The notes: generated by a model from the sequence alone, not told the origin. 64,000 nucleotides of DNA from Verrucomicrobiota bacterium (GCA_030749225.1 JASMKO010000013.1:25406-89405), one strand, 5' to 3'; positions 9,493 to 19,203 are shown, counted from the first letter of the stretch. Translations and numbers: made by a program.

Positions 9493-9493
9493 G

Positions 9494-11275
9494 TCAGAGT
9501 CGTTTCACGTAGACGTAGTAGGCACCGCAAATGGGATTCGATCGGCCCTCGGCTAACCAGGTGTGCAGGCGAACTTGGCCAAGCGGGAGGGTCACGGTGA
9601 ACGTTGCGGCCTTGTCGCCTGGCTTTACCGGCTGGATTGCCAATTCGCGGTTCACAAACAACCGCGCTTCGGTAATCGGCAGCGCGCCCTGGCCATTGTA
9701 TGCTGCCCCTAGCGGAAGGTCGGCCTCGCGCGGCCAACGGCGCAGCTCGAACTCGTACCGGCCGGCTTGGGCGACGTTGAGTTCCCAGTAGCCGTTTTTC
9801 TGGTCGCCACGCCGGATCTGCCCCTGCTGGTCGATGAACACGTCGAGCCACTCGCAGGCGGTGATCATCATCGGGTTTTCGGCGTCGTGGCCGATGATCA
9901 CCCGCTGCGGTTCGTTGGCGGTGTCGCGAACGGAGGTCCACCAGTCGTTTAGGTGCGCCCGCATTTTCGCGGCCACGTCGGGGTGTCTATCGATCACGTT
10001 TTTTTTATGAAGCGGATCGGTCTCGAGGTTGTACAGTTCGCTGTCGCGCAGCATGCGCCACCGTTTCCAAAGCACAGCACCGCTTTCACGCCTCAGGATG
10101 GAGGGTGAGTCTGGCGTGGGAAAATCGAGGCTGCCGGGCATGCGACTGTAGTTGATGACCAGCATGCGTTCAGCAGGCAACTCGGCTTCGCCGCGAAGGG
10201 CTGAGGCCAGGCTCATACCATCGAATTTGTGAGTGGCTTCGATGTCGCAAAGGTCGAGCAGCGTCGGGAGCAGATCCTGTGTCTGAGTCAGGCCACCTAT
10301 GTCGCGCGGCTTGCCGAGGCTACCGCCAGGCCAGCGGATGAAACAAGGCACACGGTGGCCGCCTTCCCAGAGTTGGGTTTTGCGGCCGCGCATGCCGGCG
10401 GGATAATAGGCGTGGCCGAAGGTGCTGCCGTTATCGGTCATGAAAAGCAGGATGGTGTTTTCCGCCAGGCCGGCCTCGTCGAGAAATGCCATAAGTCGGC
10501 CCATGTTGGTGTCGACATTGCGGATCATCGCGAGGTAGCGCACGAGGTTGCTTTTACTACGGGGTGTCATGCGTGGCAGCTTGGCGTTGGCCGCCATTTC
10601 CTCCATTACCTCGATGTCCTCGTCCGGCGCGTAAAACGGCCCGTGCGGTGTGTTGGTTGGCAGGTAGGCAAAGAACGGTTCCCCGGTAGCGGCGCTGCGC
10701 TTGATCCAGTCGATGGCGTGATCGAAGAAAATATCGGTGCAGTAGCCGGTGAATTTTTTGCGTTTGCCGTTCCATCGGTAGGTGTCGTCGAAGTAGTTGT
10801 TGCCCCATTGATCCGGCACGGAGCCGATGTGTGAGGAGGGGAACCACAACGTCTCGTCGAAGCCGCGATCCTTCGGACGGTACGGATAATTGTCGCCGAG
10901 GTGCCACTTGCCGAAGATGCCAGTGCGGTAGCCTTGTTCGCGTAGCAGGCCGGCCATCGTTGGGAGGTTCTTCCTAAGGAGCGTGCGGCCGCTGCTCACG
11001 TTGATTGCCCCGTGGCGCGCCGGGTCGAGTCCAGTCATGAGTGAGCCGCGTGTCGGTGTGCACATCGGCGAGGCGTGATAGTCGGTGAGTCGCACACTCT
11101 GCCCGTGCAGCTTATCGAGAAACGGTGTGTTGAGCACCGGGTTGCCGTGCACGGAGAGTTCGGGATACCCCTGATCATCCGTCATTACGAGGATCACGTT
11201 CGGCCGGGCCGCTTGGCCAAGCGGAAGGGCTGTCGCCATCGACACTGACAGGAAAAAGGCAGGGAGAAATCGCAT
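9494..11275 (-). CDS. Secreted sulfatase (type I, Cys-type formylglycine)
   Basis: A 593-aa protein starting MRFLPAFFLSVSMATALPLG (signal peptide). The sulfatase core begins 'PNVILVMTDDQGYPELS' with two metal-binding Asp (residues ~33-34). The formylglycine site is 'SPMCTPTRGSLMTG' with Cys near residue 72 and Arg four residues later. Also visible are 'GKWHLG', 'NTPHGPFYAP' and 'LLFMTDNGS'. The family N-type sulfatase domain covers about residues 24-450; a C-terminal beta-rich extension (~470-593) resembles a carbohydrate-binding region. It probably desulfates a polysaccharide in the periplasm or outside. It is the first gene of a four-gene run. Maturation needs a formylglycine-generating system, not present in this window. 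Confidence 0.92.
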   Translation of the reverse strand: MRFLPAFFLSVSMATALPLGQAARPNVILVMTDDQGYPELSVHGNPVLNTPFLDKLHGQSVRLTDYHASPMCTPTRGSLMTGLDPARHGAINVSSGRTLLRKNLPTMAGLLREQGYRTGIFGKWHLGDNYPYRPKDRGFDETLWFPSSHIGSVPDQWGNNYFDDTYRWNGKRKKFTGYCTDIFFDHAIDWIKRSAATGEPFFAYLPTNTPHGPFYAPDEDIEVMEEMAANAKLPRMTPRSKSNLVRYLAMIRNVDTNMGRLMAFLDEAGLAENTILLFMTDNGSTFGHAYYPAGMRGRKTQLWEGGHRVPCFIRWPGGSLGKPRDIGGLTQTQDLLPTLLDLCDIEATHKFDGMSLASALRGEAELPAERMLVINYSRMPGSLDFPTPDSPSILRRESGAVLWKRWRMLRDSELYNLETDPLHKKNVIDRHPDVAAKMRAHLNDWWTSVRDTANEPQRVIIGHDAENPMMITACEWLDVFIDQQGQIRRGDQKNGYWELNVAQAGRYEFELRRWPREADLPLGAAYNGQGALPITEARLFVNRELAIQPVKPGDKAATFTVTLPLGQVRLHTWLAEGRSNPICGAYYVYVKRL

Positions 11276-11326
11276 GGGTGGATTGTAGCGGCAGGCAACA
11301 CCGTTGCGCAACCCGCTAGTGTGCCA

Positions 11327-11336
11327 CTTGGCCAAG
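11327..11336. repeat. Non-coding copy of the CTTGGCCAAG palindrome
   Basis: An exact copy in the gap between the divergent sulfatase (start 11275) and FAD oxidoreductase genes, next to their likely promoters. Confidence 0.75.
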
Positions 11337-11364
11337 CTTGCTGGTCAATGGGTTTTGTGAGTTG

Positions 11365-12951
11365 ATGGCTGCCCCCGGAATGACGCAGTTTGGCACATGG
11401 CAACCGAAGATTCGTGGCAGACTGTTTTACAACTGGCCGTGCGGCACGTGCGAGGAAGCACTGCGTTTCATTAGTCCGGTTCAGCTTGGCTCCAAGCCTT
11501 ACGATGTCGCTATCGTCGGCGCGGGTGTGGTCGGCTGTGCATTGGCGTACCGGCTGTCGATGTACGACTTGCGTGTGCTTTTGGTCGAACGCCTGCATGA
11601 TGTTGGCGAAGGCACCAGCAAGGCCAACAGCGCGCTCATCCATACTGGCTATGATGCCAAGCCGGGCACACTCGAGTCGGAATTGCTCCGCGAGGCTGCG
11701 GCTTACTGGCCGGATCTGGCCGCGCGGTTGAAAATCCCGCTCGATCCGATCGGTGGCATCATGATGGCAGTGACCGACGAGCAGGAACGCCAGCTCGAGG
11801 TCGCTAAAAAAAATGCCTACGCCAACCGTGCTACGGACGTGAGCATCCTCAGCGCTGCAGAGGTTCGCGAACGCGAGCCCAATGCCTCGTCCGACGTGTG
11901 CGGCGGGTTGCTTGTACCACGCGAGTCGATGATCGATCCGTTCATGGCATCGATTGCCTACGCTGAGGTGGCCTTGGTCAACGGCATTGATCTTTTGCTC
12001 GGCGTGGACATCGCCGGCGTGGAATTGGGCCAAGCACTGCATCACCTCATCACCGCCGACGGCCACCGACTGCCGGCATGTCGCATCGTCAATGCCGCCG
12101 GGCTAGGCAGCCGCCGGTTGGCGGACGGCTACGGTGGCGGCGCCTTTGACATCAATCCGCGCCGCGGCCAGTTCGTGTTGTTCGACCAATCCGCCCGATC
12201 GCTTGTGCGGCACATCCTGCTGCCGGTGCCCACAGTGAATACCAAGGGCGTGCTGGTCTCGCCGACCATTTTCGGGAATCTGCTCGTCGGGCCGACCGCC
12301 GAGGATTTGCCACTCGATGATCCAGAGGCTGCGCATACCACCCTCGAGGGTATACGTAGGGTCATCGAGGGCGGCTCGTGTTTGGTCAGCGGCCTGACTG
12401 AGCAGCCGGTCGTCGCCACTTATGCCGGAGCACGATGTGCCTGCAACCAGGGAAGTTACGTGATTCGCTACAACGACGGCGCCCCTGGTCTGGTTACGCT
12501 CACCGGCGTGCGCTCCACCGGGCTGACCGCCTCGATTTCGCTGGCGCGTCACTTGATCGATGGGATGCAAAAAGAGCTTGGCCTTGAGCTTTCACCTGAC
12601 ATCGAAGCGTTGGATACCAGACCTGAGAGCGCTTGGCCCGGTTGGTGGCGGCGACCGTTCGCAAACGACACAGTCGATGCCCGTGTCGATCACGGCTGCG
12701 TCGTTTGTTTTTGCGAAGTTATCAGTGAAGGTGAAATCCGTGACGCGCTCGATTCGCCACTCAAGCCCCGCACGATGGATGCGCTCAAGCGGCGAACGAG
12801 GTCGATGATGGGGCGCTGTCAAGGATTCGACTGCCAGGTGCCGCTGGCGGAAATCATGTCCAGTCACACCGGCATCACCATTTCGCAACTCACCAAGAAT
12901 GGTCCTGGCAGCGAGTTGGTCGCACCTAGCCAAAGGGCGTTTACTGCATGA
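11365..12951 (+). CDS. GlpA-like FAD-dependent dehydrogenase with C-terminal [2Fe-2S] BFD domain
   Basis: A Rossmann FAD site 'YDVAIVGAGVVGCALAYRLS' is followed by 'GTSKANSALIHTGYDAKPGTLES', typical of glycerol-3-phosphate dehydrogenase/L-2-hydroxyglutarate oxidase-like enzymes. A C-terminal BFD-like domain has 'CVVCFCEV' and 'RCQGFDC', four cysteines suited to a 2Fe-2S centre. The start is uncertain: about 50 residues precede the Rossmann motif, there is no Shine-Dalgarno before the ATGs at 11365 or 11380, and a GAGGAAG lies at ~11452 closer to the conserved part. ATGA overlap with the next FAD/NAD protein suggests a two-subunit enzyme like that of Thermotoga-type glycerol-3-phosphate dehydrogenases. 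Confidence 0.85.
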   Translation: MAAPGMTQFGTWQPKIRGRLFYNWPCGTCEEALRFISPVQLGSKPYDVAIVGAGVVGCALAYRLSMYDLRVLLVERLHDVGEGTSKANSALIHTGYDAKPGTLESELLREAAAYWPDLAARLKIPLDPIGGIMMAVTDEQERQLEVAKKNAYANRATDVSILSAAEVREREPNASSDVCGGLLVPRESMIDPFMASIAYAEVALVNGIDLLLGVDIAGVELGQALHHLITADGHRLPACRIVNAAGLGSRRLADGYGGGAFDINPRRGQFVLFDQSARSLVRHILLPVPTVNTKGVLVSPTIFGNLLVGPTAEDLPLDDPEAAHTTLEGIRRVIEGGSCLVSGLTEQPVVATYAGARCACNQGSYVIRYNDGAPGLVTLTGVRSTGLTASISLARHLIDGMQKELGLELSPDIEALDTRPESAWPGWWRRPFANDTVDARVDHGCVVCFCEVISEGEIRDALDSPLKPRTMDALKRRTRSMMGRCQGFDCQVPLAEIMSSHTGITISQLTKNGPGSELVAPSQRAFTA

Positions 12952-13907
12952 GCAACGCGCAACATTTTAAAGTGGCGATCATTGGCGGTGGGCCGGCCGG
13001 CATCGGCGTGGCTGTCGGCTTGGCCAAGCGCGGTGTTGGGCCGGTCGTGTTGATTGAACGCCGCACTGAGATCGGTGGCACACCGATGGGTTATCGCAAA
13101 AAACCGGGCGGTGTGCCGACCTTTGTTGAGTGGACGCGTGGTCGGGTGGTGTTCGGCGAAGAACTGGCTGGGCGATTGGCTAAGCGTCTGGCTCTTACCG
13201 ACACCGCGATTCGGTTGAGCACGCAGGTGACAAAAATTGATCCCGCTGAAAAACGACTGACTCTGCTTGGGCAGGAAGGTGTTTGCGACATCACCGCCGA
13301 TGCCGTCGTGTTGACAGCCGGTGCGCGCGAACAGACACCCGCCGAGAAGGGTTGGCTCGCCGGTGCGCGAACGTCGCGGGTCGGTTTCACGCGCCACCTG
13401 ACTGGCTGGCTGGATGGTCACGGGTTGCTCCCCGCACGCAAGCCGGTCGTCGTTGGCTCGGACCTGATCGCCTACTCGGCGGCGGCGAAGATGCGTGATG
13501 CGGGCAGTGACGAGCCGGTGATGATCGACCAGCGACGTGGCCCCAGTGCTGGGTTGTTTGAGCGGTTTTTTTTCCGTCGCTGGACACGCCCTGATTGGCC
13601 GGGTGGCGTGACGGCTGTTGAGATAAAGGGTGACCGCTACTTTGTCGGTATAAAGTCAAACGATGGGAAAGAGTGGCCCGGGGACGGCGTGATTATTTGT
13701 GGGGAACTGGTGCCTAACACCGAGCTGGCGCTACTGGGTGGTCTGGCCGTCGAGCTACCATCTCGACAACTGCAATTGGCACGTGGTCAAGCGCTCTCAC
13801 AGCCGGGTTGGTTTGCCGCTGGCAACGTGCTTGGTGGGTTCCATGGCGCGCAGTGGTGCTACTTCAACGGCCGCCGCGTGGCCCGTACAGTCTCGCATTT
13901 TCTCTAG
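12948..13907 (+). CDS. FAD/NAD(P)-binding oxidoreductase, partner of the GlpA-like protein
   Basis: A 319-aa pyridine-nucleotide-disulfide-type flavoprotein. The N-terminal FAD site is 'KVAIIGGGPAGIGVAVGLAKRG'; 'TEIGGTPMGYRK' follows, and the C-terminal FAD loop is 'ALSQPGWFAAGNVLGGFHGAQWCYFNGR'. There is no redox-active CxxC, as in the HcnB/OoxA-like electron-transfer partners of GlpA-like dehydrogenases. It overlaps the upstream gene by ATGA. A DUF1667 protein, often the third member of such clusters, is not found next to it. The palindrome at 13019 encodes LAK in its first helix. Confidence 0.85.
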   Translation: MSNAQHFKVAIIGGGPAGIGVAVGLAKRGVGPVVLIERRTEIGGTPMGYRKKPGGVPTFVEWTRGRVVFGEELAGRLAKRLALTDTAIRLSTQVTKIDPAEKRLTLLGQEGVCDITADAVVLTAGAREQTPAEKGWLAGARTSRVGFTRHLTGWLDGHGLLPARKPVVVGSDLIAYSAAAKMRDAGSDEPVMIDQRRGPSAGLFERFFFRRWTRPDWPGGVTAVEIKGDRYFVGIKSNDGKEWPGDGVIICGELVPNTELALLGGLAVELPSRQLQLARGQALSQPGWFAAGNVLGGFHGAQWCYFNGRRVARTVSHFL

Positions 13908-13966
13908 GATGTTGATTGGAAAATATGTCCCATGATAGTTTTTCTCGCATAAGATTCAAAGGGCTG

Positions 13967-15205
13967 ATGAACAGGACTTTTGACGTGATTATCATTGGTG
14001 GTGGCGCATCGGGTTGCAGCACCGCAATGCAGCTTTCGCTTCAGGGCAGGAGTGTCCTTGTATTGGACAAGGCCCAGTTTGGTTCCGGATCAACCGGACA
14101 GGCAGCTGGTTTGGGAGCTCAGTTGCGGAGCAACCCGATCGAAACACGGCTTCTCATGGAGGGCATTGAGGTGGTTGGCGAAATGGAGAGGAAACTCAAC
14201 GAGAAAATCTTTACTAGGACGGGATCGCTTCACGTCGCCGCCACCGAGGATCGTGCAGAGGAATTGAGGGACTTTGTTGAATCTGGAAAGACCATCGGTT
14301 TCGATATCGATCTTGTGGACATGGAGTTCGCCAAAAGTCGGCTGCCTTGCATGCGAACTGACGATCTGATTGAGTTTTGCTACTGTCCGACCGACGGGCA
14401 TTTCGCGCCCAGCGAACTGTTGAACGGCTACATCAGGATAGCGCGGGATGCCGGGGCCACTTTCTTGTCCCAGACACGCGTGGAGGACATCATGATGTCG
14501 GGGGGTAGGGTCAAGGGCGTCCAAACAGCCAGTGCATCCTTTTTTGCTCCAGTTGTGGTTAACGCGGCCGGTCCGTGGTCCTATCTGGTTGCGGAGTTGA
14601 CGCAGACTCCCATGGCGACCGCGACGCTGGGGCATTACTATCTGGTGACGGAGCCGGTTCAGGGGGTGGAGATTTCTCCAACGGATGCGGCCATTAGGGA
14701 CAGGGCCAACCGCATTTATTCGAGACCCGAGATGGGTGGGCTACTGGTTGGGTCGTACGAAGAGGAGCCTGTTGAATACAGCATGGAAGCACTGCCCGAG
14801 GATTTCCAAATGTCGGAAATTCGGATTCAAAGGGACAACCTCAATGTTGCTTTGCTGATCGAGGCCGCATCGCAGCGATTCCCATTCATCAACGAACGAA
14901 CACCCATGAGTGTCACAACGGGCATCATGACTTTCACCCCCGATGGGCATGCGCTCTGCGGTCCGGTGCACGATGTCGAGGGGCTTTACTACTGCACCGG
15001 GTTCAACGGCCGTGGTGTATTCCAGAGCACCTCGGTAGGTCTTCTCCTGTCTGACATCATATGCAAAGGACACAGTCGCTACCAAATGGGACATCTCGAC
15101 GTGGACCGGTTTTCAGGTGAGCCATGGCTTGGCGACCGTGAATCCATAAGGACTCGCTGTCGAGACCGCTACGCGAATCATTACTTGATTGCCTCCAAGA
15201 GCTGA
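13967..15205 (+). CDS. DAO-family FAD-dependent oxidoreductase
   Basis: About 412 aa from MNRTFDVIIIGGGASGCSTAMQLS, a classic FAD-binding N-terminus. Further family features are 'GSGSTGQAAGLGAQLRSNP', 'VVNAAGPWSYLVAEL' and the C-terminal 'GIMTFTPDGHALCGPVHDVEGLYYCTGFNGRGVFQSTSVGLLLSDII'-type segment (two consecutive stretches). Closest in pattern to amino-acid or sarcosine oxidase/dehydrogenase beta-like flavoproteins acting on secondary amines or D-amino acids. Start 13967 is preferred because it lies just before the Rossmann motif and after AAAGGG; upstream in-frame starts exist at 13916 (TTG) and 13925 (ATG). It lies downstream of the two-gene flavoenzyme with a short gap and may be co-transcribed. 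The substrate is unknown. Confidence 0.85.
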   Translation: MNRTFDVIIIGGGASGCSTAMQLSLQGRSVLVLDKAQFGSGSTGQAAGLGAQLRSNPIETRLLMEGIEVVGEMERKLNEKIFTRTGSLHVAATEDRAEELRDFVESGKTIGFDIDLVDMEFAKSRLPCMRTDDLIEFCYCPTDGHFAPSELLNGYIRIARDAGATFLSQTRVEDIMMSGGRVKGVQTASASFFAPVVVNAAGPWSYLVAELTQTPMATATLGHYYLVTEPVQGVEISPTDAAIRDRANRIYSRPEMGGLLVGSYEEEPVEYSMEALPEDFQMSEIRIQRDNLNVALLIEAASQRFPFINERTPMSVTTGIMTFTPDGHALCGPVHDVEGLYYCTGFNGRGVFQSTSVGLLLSDIICKGHSRYQMGHLDVDRFSGEPWLGDRESIRTRCRDRYANHYLIASKS

Positions 15206-15335
15206 TCTTGAAGTTCAACCGGGTAGTTCCGTTGGAAAAAAGGCTCACCATGCTCGGGTCGGCCGTTTGTGAACTGCCTCCGGCAGCTAAGCGCTAGGCC
15301 AAGTGGAGAGGAAATATCGCTTGGCATACTCACCG

Positions 15336-16091
15336 TCAATATCCGAAGGCAGGCTTATAGCAGGCATTATCGGGTGCGGATTGAGTGTCTTCAGCTCGTC
15401 CTGACGGGCCGTCCGTCAGACCGAAGTGTTTGGCGCGAAGTGCGGATGCCTTGCGATACTCAGCATGGCCGTCGGACATGACGAGGTTCCCGCCCTTGAA
15501 ATGCACGGAGGCGTACCAGTCTGATTTGGGACCTCTTGAGTGATGCCAGTAGGTGTACATGCCCTTGCCGCAGCCACCGAATGATGGGCCGTAGGAGGGG
15601 CGCAATGCCGTGTAGCTCACAAGACGAACGGTTTCCTGAATGATCGCCACCTCCGAAGGGTTGAGTACGCGGTCCATCGACATGTCCATTACGACGCCGT
15701 TGGGCAGGTAACTGGTGGCACTGGTTTTGGTGGCGTCCGAGGCGTCACCCGGTTTTTTCGCATCCGGGCACGTGTATACCTCGGTGCTGGGTCGATCTTG
15801 TTTTTGGAGATAGGGCGCGATGGCGTATAGGCAGTTGTTGCGCCAGTAGGAGTTGCGCTTGTTCATGAAGTCCGGCACCTGCGACGCCTTGGGCGGGTAT
15901 TTCTCGAAGTCGTTCTCGTAAAGCACCAGTGCGATGCCGATCTGTTTCATGTTGCCGAGGCACTGGGTCTGCCTGGCCTTTCCCTTCGCCTTGGCCAGAG
16001 CCGGCAGCAGCAACGCCGCAAGGATGGCAATGATGGCAATGACCACCAAAAGTTCAATCAGCGTGAATGCCCGGTTTGATTTTGGTTTCAT
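15336..16091 (-). CDS. Prepilin-type (DUF1559-like) secreted protein
   Basis: A 251-aa protein starting [20 protein letters not shown] with the prepilin peptidase leader and E5. The ~30-residue hydrophobic helix is followed by '[29 protein letters not shown]', typical of this family. The C-terminal H-x9-DG motif is intact ('[17 protein letters not shown]'). The leader DNA closely resembles that of the gene at 7589-8374, but the bodies are very different. It sits just downstream of the GH99-like gene. A secreted or pseudopilus-like role is inferred from the leader. Confidence 0.85.
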   Translation of the reverse strand: MKPKSNRAFTLIELLVVIAIIAILAALLLPALAKAKGKARQTQCLGNMKQIGIALVLYENDFEKYPPKASQVPDFMNKRNSYWRNNCLYAIAPYLQKQDRPSTEVYTCPDAKKPGDASDATKTSATSYLPNGVVMDMSMDRVLNPSEVAIIQETVRLVSYTALRPSYGPSFGGCGKGMYTYWHHSRGPKSDWYASVHFKGGNLVMSDGHAEYRKASALRAKHFGLTDGPSGRAEDTQSAPDNACYKPAFGY

Positions 16092-16190
16092 TTTGAGGTG
16101 CGAGTTGTCGGGCGAATGTACCAACTCGCTCAATGCTGTCAAACGGTAATGGGCAATGGACGTGATCTTGGGCAAGTGCTTCGCCTTTCA

Positions 16191-17252
16191 CTAAAACCGT
16201 CCCACCCAATGCGCGGTTCGCTCGAGGTACCAGTTGGGATTCCGGGGTAGGTAATTCTCGTATTTGTAGACATCAATCCGTTTGGGTATCGCTGGTTCAA
16301 TTTGTGTTCCCTCATGCCATTCGTTGAATGAGGTGATTCCGATCACATCGGGCTCAACCTTGATGGCTGCTTCAAATCCGCGATCGTAATACGAGCCATT
16401 CTCTCGGCCCCTCGTATTGCGTCCGTTCCAGGGTCGGATCCGGGTGTCATCGTAGCCGGGCGCTACGCAGGGGATAAACAGTTTGTCATTTTTTTTCGCC
16501 CAAGAGGCCAAGGATTTCCAGTTGGACGGAGTCGAGCCGTAGGTGAATCCATCTATGGCAAAGTAGGTGTAAAAACCGTCAAAATGTCCCTTCAAAAAAA
16601 ATTCACCCTCCTTTTCCTTAACCCATAGGCCGATGATGATTGAATCGTACTGAGTTCCCCGAATCGTTTGCGCTCCGTTGGGAGAAAAAACCGTGGCCCA
16701 GTCGTTGGGCTTCGTCAGGTAGGAATCATAGAGATAAAACATGGTGCGATTCCCTTGCCTGCTGTCCCGGTAAAGGGCGGGATGGGAGCCGTGACGGTCC
16801 AACAGGTAGGTGATGGCTTCACGGACTGTGCCCGGGTTGCGGCCGCCTGGGCCAATGTGGGGTTCTATGTGAAAATTAATCCGGATGCCTTCCTTTTGCG
16901 CCGCATCGAAAAGTGCAGGCAGCGTGCGGTCCGTGAACGAATTTTTCCCCCACCAGGACACGCAGATGGTTCCGACCCCTGCCTGTCTAAGCTGTCCCAT
17001 GTGTTTCCGGAGCGTGGCAGGGTCATTCACGCTGTAACAACCTAGGTCGGGATAGAAATTGGCCCCGATGTCCTCACCGCCTGGGTACGATTTGGGGGGA
17101 CCACTCCGTGTGGAGACGGCATGATTCCAGTGATCGTAAGCGCCATCGGTTTCTGGATTCCCAAACCAAGGATAGTAAAAGGCGTGAACCCTTCGGTTTA
17201 TCGGGGTGGCTCGTGGTTCGGCTTTGGCATTATCCGGGGGCCGCTTGGCCAA
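16191..17252 (-). CDS. GH99-like glycoside hydrolase (endo-alpha-mannosidase family)
   Basis: A 353-aa protein with the TIM-barrel signatures of glycoside hydrolase family 99: 'RVHAFYYPWFGNPETDGAYDHWNH', 'VGTICVSWWG', 'INFHIEPHIG', 'FDGFYTYFAIDGFTYGS' and 'IGITSFNEWHEGTQIEPA', whose acidic residues match the catalytic region of the family. Known members cleave alpha-mannosides internally. The start is a TTG preceded by GGGGGG; no ATG is available upstream before a stop at ~17289. No signal peptide is evident from this start, unusual for a polysaccharide enzyme. The TTG lies within a one-mismatch copy of the window's palindrome. Confidence 0.8.
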   Translation of the reverse strand: MAKRPPDNAKAEPRATPINRRVHAFYYPWFGNPETDGAYDHWNHAVSTRSGPPKSYPGGEDIGANFYPDLGCYSVNDPATLRKHMGQLRQAGVGTICVSWWGKNSFTDRTLPALFDAAQKEGIRINFHIEPHIGPGGRNPGTVREAITYLLDRHGSHPALYRDSRQGNRTMFYLYDSYLTKPNDWATVFSPNGAQTIRGTQYDSIIIGLWVKEKEGEFFLKGHFDGFYTYFAIDGFTYGSTPSNWKSLASWAKKNDKLFIPCVAPGYDDTRIRPWNGRNTRGRENGSYYDRGFEAAIKVEPDVIGITSFNEWHEGTQIEPAIPKRIDVYKYENYLPRNPNWYLERTAHWVGRF

Positions 17253-17383
17253 TTTCCCCCCATCGACAATTGCAGGTGAACCGGTTTGCTACGTTGCAGA
17301 GAATTGCGCCGTGACACCTTGAAAAATACCAATCAACAGGATTGCCCTGAGTGCCGCGCTACAAGGAAACGTCAGGCCATCAT

Positions 17384-17779
17384 TCATTTTGATTTTTCAT
17401 CCCTTAATTCTGCAGCTGTTTTGCCGCCATGCTTGCGGAGGAGAGCGATGATTTCGTTTTGGGAGAAGTTTTCCGCGCAATCGAGTGGCGTTTCGCCGTC
17501 GGAGTTCACCGCGTTCACGTTTGCTTTGGTTGCGATGAGTAGTTCCACGATATCCGAGTGGCCGCACCACGCCGCCCAATGCAGGGACGATGCGCCGTAC
17601 TGTCCGTCCCTGGTGTTCGCATCGGTACCAGCAACCAGGTGCCGCCGGACGACTTCCCTGTTCCCTGCCTCGGCAGCAGCCCAAATGGGTGTCCCGGGCG
17701 TTAGAATGGCTGCTGGCTCTGGAGTTGCACATCCTGCCAGCAACACAGCTAAGGTGGTTGTTAGTAGGAGTGACTTCAT
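17384..17779 (-). CDS. Short ankyrin-repeat lipoprotein
   Basis: A 131-aa protein starting MKSLLLTTTLAVLLAGC (lipobox LAGC). Three ankyrin repeats follow ('TPIWAAAEAGNREVVRRHL', 'GASSLHWAAWCGHSDIVELL', 'DGETPLDCAENFSQNEIIALL') and then the family tail LRKHGGKTAAELRDEKSK. It is the third member in the window of this short ankyrin lipoprotein family, and the only one not coupled to a DUF1080 gene. It is transcribed divergently from the molybdopterin oxidoreductase; the 173-bp gap between them should hold both promoters, but I could not place them with confidence. Confidence 0.83.
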   Translation of the reverse strand: MKSLLLTTTLAVLLAGCATPEPAAILTPGTPIWAAAEAGNREVVRRHLVAGTDANTRDGQYGASSLHWAAWCGHSDIVELLIATKANVNAVNSDGETPLDCAENFSQNEIIALLRKHGGKTAAELRDEKSK

Positions 17780-17952
17780 AAGACTACTGGCTGGGAAACC
17801 TAGAAAAATGGTTGAAAATTAACAAACCCAATCCTTCAAAAACAAGTTCGGCAGGCAAGAGGCGGTTGGATGGACGAGCCCGGGAGTCCGTTATTTAGCC
17901 AAGCGTTTTCTTGATTGTCTAGAAGTGTTGAGGACACAATCTCTCGCGTTCA

Positions 17953-19203
17953 ATGTATCTCTCAAGCAAACTCCATCAGCAACACCTCAACGTGACGCGG
18001 CGTTACTTCTTGCAACTGGGTGCGGTTGGTTTTGCCGCGCTGAAGCCTCTGCAGGCTTGGGCGTATTCCGACCAAGCCCTTCTCGATGAGGCAACGGCTG
18101 ACTTGGGATATTTCACGCCTCAGGATGATTTCGACACGGTTGAGCGTGGCGATCCCCTGCCGTACACACTGCCTTTGGCCAAGCGCCTTGAGGTCGGCTT
18201 GGAACGGGAAACCTGGAAGCTCGATGTTGTGCCGGATCCCGAGAGCAATCCGCAGATGGGCAACCCGCTCTCGAGGGCGAAGGGCAACGCGCTGGATTTC
18301 AACGGGCTCATGAAGCTCGCCGGGCAACATGCGGTGCGGTTTCTCAAGGTCATGACCTGCAACAATATGAGTGAATTTCTAGGCATGGGCTTGTGGGAGG
18401 GGGTGCCGCTGCGCGATGTTATTTGGGCCACCAAACCAACGGTGAACATCCGGCGTGTGTTTTACTACGGCCATCACAACGAGGATCCCAAGCAGATGTT
18501 CCGGAGTTCACTGCCGATCGGCCGCGTGCTTGAGGATCCGCCGGGCGACAACCCGGTGATCCTCTGTTACAAGCTCAATGGTCAATGGCTCACTGGCAAA
18601 CGAGGTGGCCCAGTGCGAATGCTGGTACCCGATGCCTACGGCTTCAAGTCAGTCAAGTGGCTTAAGAGCGTTGTGCTTACCAACAATTATCAGGCCAATG
18701 ATACCTATGCCGGTGGCAACAACGACATCGACAGCTGGATGAAAACCATGAGCCGGTTTCACTTTAAGCCGGAAAAGGCCAAGGCTGGGGAGCCGATCCC
18801 GGTGACCGGATGGGCACAGGTTGGCGTGGGCGGTCTTAGCAAGGTGCAGATTTGGATCAATCCGAAGGAGAACGAGTGGCCTGAGGACGATCCATACTTT
18901 AACAGGGCACCTTGGCGAGATGCGACGATCCTGCCGCCACCCAGCCGATGGGGTGGTGACCTGCCCGACGGCAGGCTGCCGGACAACGTGCAGTTCTTTG
19001 GTAGAAACGGCCAACCGGAACATTGGCCCATGCGCTACACCCTTGCACACTGGGCCACGTTGCTGAAGGGGATCGAGCCCGGCAATTACGATGTGCGCTG
19101 TCGGACCATTGACCTCAACGGCATCGCCCAGCCGATGCCACGCCCGTTCCGTAAGTCCGGTCGCAACACCATCCAGAAATTCTCGCTGACGGTTGAGGCT
19201 TAA
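17953..19203 (+). CDS. Tat-exported molybdopterin-dependent oxidoreductase (sulfite-oxidase fold)
   Basis: A 416-aa protein with a twin-arginine leader 'TRRYFLQLGAVGFAALKPLQAWA'. The middle matches the sulfite oxidase/YedY-type Mo-binding domain: 'VRFLKVMTCNNMSEFLGMGLWEGVPLRDVIW', where the Cys is the likely Mo ligand, and 'GGPVRMLVPDAYGFKSVKWLKSVVL'. The C-terminal ~130 residues resemble the Mo-co dimerisation domain ('IPVTGWAQVGVGGLSKVQIWIN'). It probably acts in the periplasm on a small oxidised or sulfur-containing substrate. The gene precedes the DUF1549/1553 cytochrome, a natural electron-transfer neighbour, by less than 100 bases. GTG at 17992 is a possible shorter start. Confidence 0.85.
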   Translation: MYLSSKLHQQHLNVTRRYFLQLGAVGFAALKPLQAWAYSDQALLDEATADLGYFTPQDDFDTVERGDPLPYTLPLAKRLEVGLERETWKLDVVPDPESNPQMGNPLSRAKGNALDFNGLMKLAGQHAVRFLKVMTCNNMSEFLGMGLWEGVPLRDVIWATKPTVNIRRVFYYGHHNEDPKQMFRSSLPIGRVLEDPPGDNPVILCYKLNGQWLTGKRGGPVRMLVPDAYGFKSVKWLKSVVLTNNYQANDTYAGGNNDIDSWMKTMSRFHFKPEKAKAGEPIPVTGWAQVGVGGLSKVQIWINPKENEWPEDDPYFNRAPWRDATILPPPSRWGGDLPDGRLPDNVQFFGRNGQPEHWPMRYTLAHWATLLKGIEPGNYDVRCRTIDLNGIAQPMPRPFRKSGRNTIQKFSLTVEA

